From Gammaproteobacteria bacterium (lineage in GTDB: Bacteria > Pseudomonadota > Gammaproteobacteria > RBG-16-57-12): a stretch of 39,316 nucleotides of DNA. The notes below the pieces were generated by a model. That model ran no database searches and was not told where the DNA came from. It saw nothing but the letters and a program-made list of their open reading frames with translations. Positions 16,277 to 25,826 of this stretch are shown one piece after another. The number at the start of each line of letters is the position of its first letter. Positions within the stretch are counted from its first letter, which is position 1. The stretch lies in the NCBI GenBank assembly GCA_022712945.1, contig JAFLJP010000106.1:1-39316 (forward strand), in the 5' to 3' direction. The translations under genes were made by a program, and so were the position numbers.

Positions 16277-18886
16277 CTACTCCTCCAGCGGTGCCGCAAA
16301 AGGGTTGTTGTAATATTGAGCACCAATATCCAGCCACTCACTGATCAGGCGCAGTTCCGAAGTGCTCATCCACCCCTCGTGAACACCGCCAACCTCGAAC
16401 AATGATAAGAAGTAACGGCTGTTTGCACTCTCGGGGGACATGGATGGCCCAGGTGCCGGTTGCGTAATCAAAATGGGAATTGGATTACCCTCACCATCCA
16501 GTATCAACTCACCATCTTCATCGGTTTCAAACAGACCACTCTCAACTAAAATATCCTGCAACACCCCATTGTCTAGCTCTTGAAGATTATCGGCAACGAA
16601 TAACTCACGGTAACTGATAAGGTAATCGGCCTGCTCGGGTGATGCACCGCCATCTAGCTGTAGTTGCGCCACCGGCACCCGCAGTAGGCCCAATTCATCG
16701 GTGTCGCTATGGCAATTGGTACAACGCACGTCATTTAGCGCAGCATCGACCCGAGCAAGATCCCAAAGCGGGTGGATATGCTCCGGGTAATTGATGACAA
16801 TACGACAGAAGAGATGCCATTGATTTTGGCAGTTGGCGCTGATGGGCTGTATAAGTGCGCTGTCCAGGTCGGCGTAGCGATAGTCAAAGCTTGCATCGGG
16901 TGTGCGCTGTGCCGAATCACTCCAATGGTCAACAAATACGATGTCCGGTTGTAACTTACGAGCGGCGCAGTCAGTACTGCAACTGAGGCGGGCGCGTGTT
17001 TGAGCCATCGTCTCATCCATCTCGGGAACCATGATCGGATTCGTATTTGAGAAGAGTTGTCCAGTGGTTTCCGCCCCCACATAGGTCGTGACAGGACCCT
17101 CAATGCGACCGTGGGGAATGCCACTGTTGTGGTTATGGCAACCGTTGCACGCCAGTGTTTCGCCCGGGCGCAGTTGCATCCACATTTGATGACGATTGTG
17201 TATTCGTCGCCCGTTGGCATCAAGCAGAGCAATGGTAAAAGAAATATTGGCCGGTACCTCCACCCGCACTGAACCGTCAGGTTCGACCATGGCGTAGCCA
17301 ATAATTTCACGCATCCGTTGCTGTCGGTTAATTCCCAAAGCACTACGATTAATATCCAGCGTATCCTGGTCTGGCAGTGCCACTGATTTTATTATTCTAA
17401 TAAAACGTGCACGGCGATCGGCAGCTACCGTTTGCTGAGGATCAGCCAGCGTGGCGATATCAGGGTTTGCCGTATCATTGCCATCAATATCATAGACAGA
17501 TCGAATATCTAATAAGCCCATTCCTTGGTCATAAAGATCACCATCGATACGATCATCACCTCTGATACCATCATACAAAGGGGTTGGCACCATTCGATCA
17601 CGCAGTGCCACTACGTCACTGATAACAATCCCCTCTTCTGCAACCACCACTGGGCGCAGGGTGTGCTGATTTGTGTCGTACAGGTAAAGTCCAAACAGTG
17701 GATCGGCAGGAACCGCATCATCGTTATTGAGGTCTGTAGCACGACACGGCATGATGTGTTCTTCGCTCACAACACGGCACGGACTCCAGCTGGTGAGAAT
17801 TCTGTGGCTACCATCCCAAAGTGGGTAAGCAGATAGAAACAACCCGCCTTCTGAAAGCGGCTGATCACCGAGTTGCACATTCAGCTTTGTTGCGACTTGT
17901 TGGCCTGGGCCACTTAATGTACTGCGGTTAACGGCAGTGGGTTGATCGTGGTCGATATAATTTTCGGCATCAATAATCACCAAATCACCACCGCGGTTAT
18001 TTTCACCACGCACCACCTGGGTGGCTAGCAGTTTGCCATCCTCCATCTGTTGGACTTGAAGGTAATCTGTTTGGGTATCCCCATGCCCGACTTCCGCACT
18101 GTGTGCTCCGTAGTGGATTTGCAAGTCAGTACCATCTGGGCGAACAGTATGGAGGCGAATTGCATTCTGCCTGCCCATATTATCCCAGCGGCTGAAAAGA
18201 ATACGCCCACTCATGAGTACCGTGGGATCAAAATCGTGACTGGCATTGAATGAAATCTGTTGAATATCGGTACCATCCGCATCCATCACATGCAGTAGTG
18301 CTGCATGCTCCTGAAGTGACTCCTCGATAGCGGTGAATTGCGGCTTCCCCTCATCCAGCAGTTGACGTTTTGCTTCACGTTGCCGCGTAGAGGTAAAAAC
18401 AATACGCCCATCAGGGAGGTAGCTTGGCGCGAGGTCCTGGCCCTGTTTTGCAACAATATCACTGCTAATAATACGATTTAGCTGCTGGGTATCCGTATTG
18501 TACTCCCAGATATTCCAGGTAGGCTGCTGATCATCAGGCACGTTATCCAGCTCAGGCTCACGCACCGAAAAAAGCATTTTTCTACCGTCGTAGGAGACAC
18601 TCAGGTCACGAACATCCCCCTCACCCTGCGTCAATGGCGCGGTAATATTACGCTCAGGTGCCGTCGCTGAGGCACGGTCTCTAAGATAGAGATTACCTCC
18701 GGGGCGAAAGGTTAAAAGCAGACGACCATCAAGAGGGACAAGGTCACCCTCATTGTCATAAAGCGCCCGTTTCACATAAGCAATAGAGTGATCTTCGAGT
18801 ACCGTGTCCGGAGACTGACTGTCATCCACACATCCCGACAGGATGACCATAGAAGAGATTAATAATGTAGAAAAAACTAAACGCAC
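16277..18886 (-). CDS. HzsA-related haem-binding lipoprotein
   Basis: An 869-residue protein with a lipoprotein signal (STLLISSMVILSGC, Cys 19). Residues about 50-420 resemble a TolB/PD40-type beta-propeller (repeats such as LSVSYDGRKMLFSVREPELD, PSYLPDGRIVFTSTRQ, PTVLMSGRILFSRWD). Residues about 480-870 contain two CxxCH haem sites: CNGCH at about 580-584 and CTNCH at about 722-726. Propeller plus C-terminal c-haem is the layout of the hydrazine synthase alpha subunit, and non-anammox relatives are called HzsA-related. No HzsB/C-type genes are here, so hydrazine synthesis should not be inferred. The start is a GTG with AGGG just upstream. It is divergent from another haem-protein operon and first in the minus-strand envelope operon. 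Confidence 0.82.
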   Translation of the reverse strand: MRLVFSTLLISSMVILSGCVDDSQSPDTVLEDHSIAYVKRALYDNEGDLVPLDGRLLLTFRPGGNLYLRDRASATAPERNITAPLTQGEGDVRDLSVSYDGRKMLFSVREPELDNVPDDQQPTWNIWEYNTDTQQLNRIISSDIVAKQGQDLAPSYLPDGRIVFTSTRQREAKRQLLDEGKPQFTAIEESLQEHAALLHVMDADGTDIQQISFNASHDFDPTVLMSGRILFSRWDNMGRQNAIRLHTVRPDGTDLQIHYGAHSAEVGHGDTQTDYLQVQQMEDGKLLATQVVRGENNRGGDLVIIDAENYIDHDQPTAVNRSTLSGPGQQVATKLNVQLGDQPLSEGGLFLSAYPLWDGSHRILTSWSPCRVVSEEHIMPCRATDLNNDDAVPADPLFGLYLYDTNQHTLRPVVVAEEGIVISDVVALRDRMVPTPLYDGIRGDDRIDGDLYDQGMGLLDIRSVYDIDGNDTANPDIATLADPQQTVAADRRARFIRIIKSVALPDQDTLDINRSALGINRQQRMREIIGYAMVEPDGSVRVEVPANISFTIALLDANGRRIHNRHQMWMQLRPGETLACNGCHNHNSGIPHGRIEGPVTTYVGAETTGQLFSNTNPIMVPEMDETMAQTRARLSCSTDCAARKLQPDIVFVDHWSDSAQRTPDASFDYRYADLDSALIQPISANCQNQWHLFCRIVINYPEHIHPLWDLARVDAALNDVRCTNCHSDTDELGLLRVPVAQLQLDGGASPEQADYLISYRELFVADNLQELDNGVLQDILVESGLFETDEDGELILDGEGNPIPILITQPAPGPSMSPESANSRYFLSLFEVGGVHEGWMSTSELRLISEWLDIGAQYYNNPFAAPLEE

Positions 18887-19108
18887 ATAACGCCCTTATA
18901 TCGATTTTTAGAGCACTCTCATATAGAGAGTAAATTCAAACACAGCAATCCAGAAAAGACGAAACCCGACAAGTGTACCGCCTTCATCTCAGTACACCAA
19001 ACCAGCCTAGCAGCAACATTATCCATAAACTGTGAGTTCACCCACAAACGGCCAACCTTAAAGCAGATATGCTTGAATAATGTCTAGTCTGAATAAGGAT
19101 TTCTGCCC
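18887..19108. promoter_or_regulatory. divergent promoter region between two exported-protein operons
   Basis: This 222-base gap separates two oppositely transcribed groups of haem proteins, so it should hold promoters for both. Visible in it is a perfect inverted repeat CTCTCATATAGAGAG at 18916-18930, close to the HzsA-like start; it could be an operator. An AAGGA about 9-10 bases before the GTG at 19109 is the ribosome site for the plus-strand operon. I cannot assign -35/-10 boxes confidently. Confidence 0.5.
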
Positions 19109-20284
19109 GTGAAAAAACTTGCGATCCCCCTGTTTGCCGCAATTATTTTCTGTGGCTCAGCATACGCTGGCCCACGCGAGCAAGCAAAACAACTACATGA
19201 CAGGATAGCCGGTGTTCCTGCCGACTCTGTACTACTTGACCAGATGCAGACATTGATCGAAAACGGTGACGCCATCGGTGCCGCCGAACTGGCGATAGAA
19301 CATCCTGACTTCTATAATACGACACTGAAAACCATTATCACACCCTGGACTAACGAAACACAAACCACCTTTGCGCCACTCAATGACTATACCGCCACCG
19401 TCATTGGTGCTATTCGTGACAACCGTGATTTTCGCACCCTGCTCTACGACGATATTCTCTATATCGGCGACCCCTCGCTTGGCGTAGCAAGCTACTCTCA
19501 AACCAACAACAACCACTACCAACAGATGGAGCAGGCCGGTGTTGACCTGAAAGCAGGCCTGATTTCGGTCACCCAATCCTCTGTTAACGGCATACCCGAC
19601 ACCGCCACCGCCGGTGTGATGACCAGCCGTGCGGCGGCGCAAGCCTTTTTTGTGGATGGCACCAACCGGGCAATGTTGCGATTCACCCTGCTCAACCACC
19701 TCTGTAGTGACATGGAACAGATGAAAGACAACACCCGCTCACCCGACCGTATTCGACAAGATGTCTCCCGCAGTCCAGGCGGTGACAGCCGCATTTTCAT
19801 TAATGCCTGTTTAGGCTGCCATGCGGGCATGGACCCTCTGGTACAAGCATTTGCCTATTACAACTACGTGTACGATAGCGGCAGTGACCCAGAGGCCCTT
19901 AACGGTCGTTTGGAGTACACCGCCGGCAGTGTGCAACCTAAATTTTTGATTAATGCCAGCAACTTCCCCTATGGTTTTGTTACAACAGATGACAGCTGGG
20001 ATAACTATTGGCGAGCAGGGGCAAATTTCCTGCTGGGTTGGGATACCAATAGCCTCGACTTGCCTATTGCCGATGTGGGAGCCAAAAGCCTGGGTAGAGA
20101 ACTTGCCAATAGCGAAGCATTTGCGAGTTGCCAGGTGAAAAAAGTATTTAAAAGCATCTGTTTTCGAGAGCCTGAAAACAGTGATGACCACATCAAAATA
20201 GAGCAGATAACAGGTCTGTTTAAAACCGATTACAACATAAAGACGGTCTTTGCTGAAAGCGCCGTCTACTGCATGGGAGAATAG
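19109..20284 (+). CDS. exported single-haem protein with DUF1588/DUF1585-like features
   Basis: A 391-residue protein starting at GTG, with a signal peptide (LAIPLFAAIIFCGSAYA, cleaved at about residue 20). A single CxxCH motif lies at 234-238 in the context INACLGCHAGMDPLVQAFAYYN. That pattern, a CxxCH followed by MDP and an aromatic stretch, recalls the DUF1588 domain of planctomycete-type cytochromes. The later LANSEAFASCQVKKVFKSIC (about 332-351) recalls DUF1585. These similarities are by eye only. It has no lipobox and is probably periplasmic. It is first of a three-gene plus-strand operon, 3 bases before the LamG lipoprotein gene, and divergent from the HzsA-like gene. Confidence 0.8.
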   Translation: MKKLAIPLFAAIIFCGSAYAGPREQAKQLHDRIAGVPADSVLLDQMQTLIENGDAIGAAELAIEHPDFYNTTLKTIITPWTNETQTTFAPLNDYTATVIGAIRDNRDFRTLLYDDILYIGDPSLGVASYSQTNNNHYQQMEQAGVDLKAGLISVTQSSVNGIPDTATAGVMTSRAAAQAFFVDGTNRAMLRFTLLNHLCSDMEQMKDNTRSPDRIRQDVSRSPGGDSRIFINACLGCHAGMDPLVQAFAYYNYVYDSGSDPEALNGRLEYTAGSVQPKFLINASNFPYGFVTTDDSWDNYWRAGANFLLGWDTNSLDLPIADVGAKSLGRELANSEAFASCQVKKVFKSICFREPENSDDHIKIEQITGLFKTDYNIKTVFAESAVYCMGE

Positions 20285-20287
20285 AGG

Positions 20288-22795
20288 ATGATTAATCGAT
20301 ACACTCTCTGCTTACTGTTAGCGCTATTCGTTCTGAGCGGATGCCAAGGGGTTGACACAGAAGACAACCCGGCGGCCTCGAACAATGAACCACTACCAGA
20401 CTACATTGGTCCAACAGCTCAGGATGACGATACAACACTCTTTCAAGAAAATGTGTGGGATAGCCTGCGAGCCAATAATCGCTGTGGAAACTGCCATGAT
20501 CAGGACAGCAATAACCTCGCCTTTGTGCGCAGCGATGATATCAATCTTGCCTACGATGCTGCGCTGACCATCGTCAACAGAACTGACCCTGGAAGTTCCA
20601 AGATGGTGACTGAAATTGCTGCCGGTCATGGTAACTGCTGGGAGGCGAGTGCAGCGCTCTGTGGCACAAGCATAACCGGCTATCTGAATGCCTGGCTTAA
20701 TCCAGATGACCCGGACCCGCTACCCGATAACAGTGAGATTGAACTGGTCGCCCCTGATATTAGAGACCTAAGTGATGGCAAACGCCTCCCCTCAGACAGC
20801 ACCCTTTTCTCAACAACTGTCTGGCCGCTGCTGACACAGTATTGTGCCGACTGTCACAGTGAAGAGGCTAGTTTCCCCCAGGCACCCTACATTGCTCAAA
20901 GTAATGTCAATGTTGCCTACGACGCGGTGCGCAGTGGCCGACGAATCGATTTGAACACCCCTGCCGATTCGCGTATTGCGGTGCGTGTTCGCGAAGAGTT
21001 CCACAACTGCTGGGGTGACTGCCAAGCCAATGCCGATGAACTGACTGCCGCGATCCAACTGTTTTCAGACGGTGTTCTACCCAGCGACATCGACTCGGCA
21101 CTTGTTATCAGTAAAGCACTCAATCTTTATGAAGACGGCATCGTTGCCAGTGCTGGCAATCGTTTTGATGAGTACCTGATTGTCCATTATGAACTAAAAA
21201 GTGGTACCGGTAACACACTCTACGATACCGGCGGTATAATGGATCCGGCACTCAACCTGACCTTGGACGGAAATGAAGGGAGTGACTACCAGTGGGTGGG
21301 CGGCTGGGGCATTGAACTTTTTGGCACCTCCGCACGAGGCAGCACCATAGCCAGTGCCAAACTGGCGGAGCGGTTGAAAGAAACCAACGCCTACACCATT
21401 GAAGCGTGGTTAGTTCCTGCCAATATTTCACAGGAGGGCCCTGCCCGCATCATCAGCTACTCAGCCAATACCGCCGAGCGTAACTTCACTCTCGGGCAGA
21501 CGCTCTACAATTACAACTTTGCCCAGCGCAGCGGCAGCAACACCAATAACGCTGATATCAACGGTAACCCGCTACTCTCCACCGCGGATGCTGAGGAGGT
21601 ATTGCAAGCCACCCAACAACACGTTGCCGTCACCTACAGCGGCACAGAGGGACGCAAGATATTTGTTAACGGCGTACTGGTTGCCAGTGAAACCGACTCC
21701 CAGGGTGACAACCTGAATGATTGGGATGAAACCTACACCCTATTGTTTGGAGCAGAGGCAGATGGCAGCTCCCCCTGGGAAGGCAAACTGCGCATGGTCG
21801 CCATCCACGAGGGGGCATTAACCGAAGAGCAGGTACAACAAAACATGAATGCCGGTGTTGGCGAGCGTTACTTCCTGCTCTTCAGTCTTAAAGACAAAAG
21901 TCAGGAAGAGGGCGACGATGGCGTCGACCTTATTGACACCCCTGACAGTTATATTTTGCTGGAAGCGAGCCAGTTTGATAACCACAGCTACCTATTCCAC
22001 AGCCCTCGGTATATTTCGCTTAACGAAACCCCAGGGAATATCGACTTTGCCATACGGGGAATGCGTATCGGGATTAACAGCGAAGAGTCTGCAGTGGGTC
22101 AGGTCTATCGTAATCTTGACCTTCAGGTCGACCAAAACGATATGACACTCTCACCCTACGGAACAATTATTCCGTTACAGGAAGGCCCGAATCTGGATGA
22201 GTTTTTCCTCACCTTTGAACAGTTGGGTTCGCACAGCAACGTGGTACTGGAGCCGGTTCCCGCTCAACCACCCATGCCGGCTGACGGTGAAAGACAACCG
22301 CGTATCGGACTGCGCACCTTTGCAGAACTCAATGCCAGTATGTCGATTTTGACGGATGTACCCATAACACAGAGCGATGTACAAGGCACTTATGAGACAA
22401 TCAAACAGCAGCTTCCATCCAGTAGTCGTATTGATGGCTTCCTGGCATCACATCAAATTGCGATTGCACAACTGGCAATTGAGTATTGCAACGCGCTGGT
22501 TGATGATGCCACATTGCGTAGCAACTACTTCCCTGGTTTTGATTTTTTAGCTACCTCAAACATCGCGTTTGATACCCCTGAAAAACGAGACCGGCTACTG
22601 GACCCGATGATTCTGCGTATTAACGGCAGCAATCTCGCCACACAACCGGATCCGGCGGTAATTAAACAAGAACTCAACAACCTCATCGACCTGCTGACCA
22701 GTTGCGGTGAAAGTTGTAGTAGTGATCGAACATTTGCCGTTGCCAAGGGCAGCTGCGCTGCACTACTAGCCAGCGCCGTGATGACAGTGCAATAA
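20288..22795 (+). CDS. LamG-domain lipoprotein with two CxxCH modules
   Basis: An 835-residue lipoprotein (signal LCLLLALFVLSGC, Cys 19). Two related modules follow, each with a VW..L helix, a CxxCH and an NxAYDA block ending in HxNCW: module one has CGNCH at 66-70 and NLAYDAALT, module two has CADCH at 186-190 and NVAYDAVRS. This looks like an internal duplication of a c-haem domain. Residues about 295-520 form a LamG/concanavalin-like sandwich (AYTIEAWLVPANIS, QHVAVTYSGTEGRKIFVNGV, GKLRMVAIHEGALTEEQVQQ). The C-terminal 300 residues are unassigned. The middle gene of the trio, 9 bases before the Tat-exported gene. It is likely a surface or periplasmic electron-transfer or binding protein. 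Confidence 0.82.
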   Translation: MINRYTLCLLLALFVLSGCQGVDTEDNPAASNNEPLPDYIGPTAQDDDTTLFQENVWDSLRANNRCGNCHDQDSNNLAFVRSDDINLAYDAALTIVNRTDPGSSKMVTEIAAGHGNCWEASAALCGTSITGYLNAWLNPDDPDPLPDNSEIELVAPDIRDLSDGKRLPSDSTLFSTTVWPLLTQYCADCHSEEASFPQAPYIAQSNVNVAYDAVRSGRRIDLNTPADSRIAVRVREEFHNCWGDCQANADELTAAIQLFSDGVLPSDIDSALVISKALNLYEDGIVASAGNRFDEYLIVHYELKSGTGNTLYDTGGIMDPALNLTLDGNEGSDYQWVGGWGIELFGTSARGSTIASAKLAERLKETNAYTIEAWLVPANISQEGPARIISYSANTAERNFTLGQTLYNYNFAQRSGSNTNNADINGNPLLSTADAEEVLQATQQHVAVTYSGTEGRKIFVNGVLVASETDSQGDNLNDWDETYTLLFGAEADGSSPWEGKLRMVAIHEGALTEEQVQQNMNAGVGERYFLLFSLKDKSQEEGDDGVDLIDTPDSYILLEASQFDNHSYLFHSPRYISLNETPGNIDFAIRGMRIGINSEESAVGQVYRNLDLQVDQNDMTLSPYGTIIPLQEGPNLDEFFLTFEQLGSHSNVVLEPVPAQPPMPADGERQPRIGLRTFAELNASMSILTDVPITQSDVQGTYETIKQQLPSSSRIDGFLASHQIAIAQLAIEYCNALVDDATLRSNYFPGFDFLATSNIAFDTPEKRDRLLDPMILRINGSNLATQPDPAVIKQELNNLIDLLTSCGESCSSDRTFAVAKGSCAALLASAVMTVQ

Positions 22796-22804
22796 GGAGC
22801 GAAC

Positions 22805-24379
22805 ATGAGCAAAAAAAATAAACACCACGGGTTAAACCAGCCTCTCCTGCACACCCATCACCGTCGCCCCTACAGTCGGCGAGACTTCCTTGCACAAGGA
22901 CTGATGGCCGGTGGTGCTATGGTGATGGCCCCCTCACTATTCGGGTTAAACAGTGCTCAAGCAGCACTCGCCACTGATATGGAAGCGCTTAAAATCGCCT
23001 GCAATATCAATACGGTTGGCGCAGGCATGATCCCCTTTATCTGTTTCGATCTTGCCGGAGGAGCCAGCATTACCGGCTCCAATGTTCTGGTTGGTCAACA
23101 GGGGGGGCAGCTCGATTTCATCTCAACCCAGGGTTATAACGTGATGGGCGTTCCGGCGGATATGATCCCCTCGCTGAACAATCCCCTAACCAGCCTGCCC
23201 TACTATGATAGCTCGCTGGGCCTCTCTTTTCACAGTGACAGTGGCTTTTTACGGGGTATTAAAGAACGCATCAGCCCTGAAACAGTCGCCAATATCAACG
23301 GTGCCGTTATCCCCGCACGCTCGGAAAATGACACCGGCAACAATCCCCACAATCCGATGTATGGCATCGCCCAGGCGGGAGCCTACGGTGAACTGTTACA
23401 CCTGATCGGCTCAGTAAGCTCTGAGTCGGGTGGCAACTCGATCTCACCCGCCGAGATGGTTCGCGCCGCGTGGCGTCCAACCAAGGTTGATCGCCCCAGT
23501 GATGTGACCGGTTTGGTGGATACCGGAAAATTAGTCGGACTACTAGAGCAAGCAGATGCGGTGGCCGTATTGGAATCCGTACAACGGATCAGTGCCGCAA
23601 AACTTGGACACATCCAGACCGGTGTCACCCAGGATGCGCTGATCAAAGATCTCCTCAGTTGTGGTTATGTTAAAACCGCTGATTTGGTTGATCGCTACGG
23701 CGACCCCAGCGCCCTCAACCCAACGCTTGATACGGATATTGTCGGGCCTGGTGGAATCTTCACTCAAGCTGAATATGATAATGATCGAGAGTTCCGCAAA
23801 ACAGCCTCTGTAATGAAAATGGTGATTAACGGCTATGCCGGTGCGGGTACCATCGCCATGGGGGGTTACGATTATCACACCGGTGAACGCGGCACTGGCG
23901 AACAGCGTGACCTGCGCGCAGGGCGCTGCATGGGTGCCTGCCTGGAGTATGCCCACCGAGTGGGCCAGCCATTGATGATGTATGTGTGCAGCGACGGCTC
24001 TGTCTTCAGTAACGGTAATCTCGATGAGAGCGAAGAGGGCCGAGGAAAAGGTGTTTGGACCGGTGACAGCTCAGCTGCTGCGGCCTCGTTCTTTTTGGTT
24101 TACAACCCACTGGGACAACCACAGCTACTGGGGGGCAGCGCAGATGAACAGGCCCGGCAACAACAGATTGGCTACTTCCGCCGCGATGGCTCTGTCGAAA
24201 CCGCAGCCACGCCTGCCGCCAATAACGTCAACCTGCTGGTCGAAACCGTCGTCCTCAACTACCTCGCCCTGCACGGTCTGCAAGGCGATTTTGAAGGACG
24301 CTTCCCCAACCACCGGTTAGGCAACTCAACCTTAAGGGATAGTCTGACCGCATTTGCCAGCATAAAGCCAGTATTATAA
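22805..24379 (+). CDS. Tat-exported DUF1501-like protein
   Basis: A 524-residue protein with a twin-arginine signal: SRRDFLAQG at about 24-32, then a hydrophobic stretch and likely cleavage after AQA at about residue 53. Export by Tat implies folding in the cytoplasm, often with a cofactor. The start of the mature domain (MIPFICFDLAGGASITGSNV) and the ending (VVLNYLALHGLQGDFEGRFP) resemble DUF1501-type proteins, a sulfatase-like family that in other bacteria is encoded beside DUF1800 or planctomycete cytochromes. I recall proteins like this being misnamed GspF; nothing here supports a secretion role. GGYDYHTGERGTGEQRDLRAG (from about 356) is conserved-looking and His/Asp rich. It is the last gene of the trio. 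Confidence 0.8.
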   Translation: MSKKNKHHGLNQPLLHTHHRRPYSRRDFLAQGLMAGGAMVMAPSLFGLNSAQAALATDMEALKIACNINTVGAGMIPFICFDLAGGASITGSNVLVGQQGGQLDFISTQGYNVMGVPADMIPSLNNPLTSLPYYDSSLGLSFHSDSGFLRGIKERISPETVANINGAVIPARSENDTGNNPHNPMYGIAQAGAYGELLHLIGSVSSESGGNSISPAEMVRAAWRPTKVDRPSDVTGLVDTGKLVGLLEQADAVAVLESVQRISAAKLGHIQTGVTQDALIKDLLSCGYVKTADLVDRYGDPSALNPTLDTDIVGPGGIFTQAEYDNDREFRKTASVMKMVINGYAGAGTIAMGGYDYHTGERGTGEQRDLRAGRCMGACLEYAHRVGQPLMMYVCSDGSVFSNGNLDESEEGRGKGVWTGDSSAAAASFFLVYNPLGQPQLLGGSADEQARQQQIGYFRRDGSVETAATPAANNVNLLVETVVLNYLALHGLQGDFEGRFPNHRLGNSTLRDSLTAFASIKPVL

Positions 24380-24517
24380 AACAAGGGTACTCCTAAAAAC
24401 ATATTTCACAGATTTTAGCCATCGTTATTTTTATTGCAGCGACTGCTGGTAAATTCGCGCTGTATCACAGACAATATCCGCATTCAGCGAGTGTGGATAT
24501 CCTGCTCCCCGTTTTCC

Positions 24518-24538
24518 GTAGCGTAATACCAACGCTAC
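24518..24538. promoter_or_regulatory. perfect 7-bp hairpin upstream of the RIO kinase
   Basis: GTAGCGT and ACGCTAC flank a 7-base loop, 28 bases before the kinase start. A second, slightly imperfect repeat (ATATCCGCA / TGTGGATAT) lies just upstream at about 24474-24500. They could be an operator or a leader structure. No T-run follows, so this is not a typical terminator for the preceding operon. Confidence 0.4.
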
Positions 24539-24566
24539 CTTGTGCCCGTTTGAGGTTCCTGGCGTC

Positions 24567-25424
24567 ATGAAAGTCCCAAAAAAAATTCAACCGCTCATTG
24601 ATGATGGGCTTATTGATGGTGTTATTCGCCCCCTGATGAGTGGTAAAGAGGCATCCGTCTACCTTGTTCAATGCGGCAATGAAGTTCGTTGCGCCAAAGT
24701 TTATAAAGAAGCCAACAAACGCAGCTTCAAACAGGCCAGCCAATACCAGGAAGGTCGCAAGGGGAAAAACAGCCGCCGTGCCCGCGCCATCGAAAAAGGC
24801 TCTAAATTCGGTCGTAATCAGCAAGAAGAGGCGTGGCAAAATGCCGAAGTAGATGCACTCTATCGCCTTGCAGATGCTGGCGTACGAGTGCCGCAACCCT
24901 ATGGCTGTTTTGATGGGGTATTGCTGATGGAGTTAATTACTGATGAATCGGGTCAAGTCGCTCCCCGCCTGAACGATGTTTCAATGTCTGCGGAGCAGGC
25001 GGAAGAAGACCATTTTGTAATGATGATGTATGTCATGCGCATGCTCTGTGTCGGCCTAGTTCACGGAGACTTATCGGAGTTTAATGTCCTGGTGGATGAA
25101 TATGGCCCGGTGATTATCGACCTGCCCCAAGCCATTGATGCAGCGGCAAACAACCACGCCCAACGAATGCTCGAACGTGATGTCAACAACATCACCACCT
25201 ACTACGCACAATATGTTCCTGAGCTGCTGGAGAGCAACTACGCCAAAGAGATCTGGAACCTGTATGAAAATAGCAAACTCCACCCCGATTATGAGCTGAC
25301 AGGCGAGTTTGAAGAGGATGAACAAGCAGCCGACGTGGATAGCGTACTGGAAGAGATCAAAGCCGCTTTTGAAGAAGAGCAGCGGCGTAAAGAGCGTTTA
25401 CGTGAAGCGGAAAGCCTCGATTGA
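24567..25424 (+). CDS. RIO1-type serine protein kinase
   Basis: A 285-residue protein from the ATG at 24567 (the frame extends to a TTG at 24540, but MKVPKKIQPL is the usual family start). Kinase signatures of the RIO family are present: a short ATP loop PLMSGKEASVYLVQCG with the catalytic Lys in RCAKVYK, the insert RKGKNSRRARAIEKG, the catalytic loop VHGDLSEFNVLV and the metal-binding VIIDLPQA. The C-terminus is an acidic then Lys/Arg coiled segment. Bacterial RIO1-like kinases are widespread in gammaproteobacteria, but their substrates are largely unknown. It appears monocistronic, with ccdB convergent downstream. Confidence 0.92.
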   Translation: MKVPKKIQPLIDDGLIDGVIRPLMSGKEASVYLVQCGNEVRCAKVYKEANKRSFKQASQYQEGRKGKNSRRARAIEKGSKFGRNQQEEAWQNAEVDALYRLADAGVRVPQPYGCFDGVLLMELITDESGQVAPRLNDVSMSAEQAEEDHFVMMMYVMRMLCVGLVHGDLSEFNVLVDEYGPVIIDLPQAIDAAANNHAQRMLERDVNNITTYYAQYVPELLESNYAKEIWNLYENSKLHPDYELTGEFEEDEQAADVDSVLEEIKAAFEEEQRRKERLREAESLD

Positions 25425-25508
25425 GATCACCTCTATAGAATCTCTGGCTCAACCACTATGCACTACACATGGTCGACCGGTAGTCCCCCCCCCACAGCAG
25501 ACAGATCA

Positions 25509-25826
25509 TTAGATGCCCGAGATAAGCATGTCGATAGCACCAAGAATTTCGTAACGAAGGCTCTCTAAAGAGGTTACTTCAGCTTTTAGAATTGAGATTG
25601 GAACTGAAGTCATTTGGTGAGTTAGTAATACAAAATCACCTTCATCAAGGTGAATAACCGGGCATAATTTTTTTGCATCTGTGTTGTTTAAAACTCCGTG
25701 GGGCGATAAAGGAATGACTAAGCGAGAGTTCAAGTCACCAAGCAATGAATTTTGAACATCAATGAAATATGGGTAAACATCATTTGATGCACTATCTTCA
25801 TTTTTATAGAGGGAAAATTGAGCCAT
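25509..25826 (-). CDS. ccdB: CcdB-family toxin
   Basis: A 105-residue protein of exact CcdB size. CcdB traps DNA gyrase in a cleavage complex. Family features: the opening AQFSLYKNEDSAS, DVQNSLLGDLNSRLVIPL, and the C-terminal helix ending in ISGI; in F-plasmid CcdB the terminal Trp-Gly-Ile contacts gyrase, and here the Trp position is Ser, so the final residues are SGI rather than WGI. ISILKAEVTSLESLRYEILG in the second half also fits. Its ATG overlaps the ccdA stop by 1 base (TAATG), the usual coupled layout. The locus is AT-richer than its neighbours and sits between two housekeeping-type genes, which suggests transfer. Confidence 0.9.
   Translation of the reverse strand: MAQFSLYKNEDSASNDVYPYFIDVQNSLLGDLNSRLVIPLSPHGVLNNTDAKKLCPVIHLDEGDFVLLTHQMTSVPISILKAEVTSLESLRYEILGAIDMLISGI

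Noticed and set aside
16735..17343. 202-codon minus-strand frame within the HzsA-like gene
   Set aside because: Same strand but another frame of a gene with clear signal, propeller and haem motifs; no motif of its own.
16277..18886. Anammox-type hydrazine synthesis
   Set aside because: Only an alpha-like protein is present; no beta or gamma subunit, hydrazine dehydrogenase or other anammox gene is seen.
25485..25493. Run of nine C as a phase-variation tract
   Set aside because: It lies in the short gap between two convergent genes, not in a coding region or an obvious promoter.
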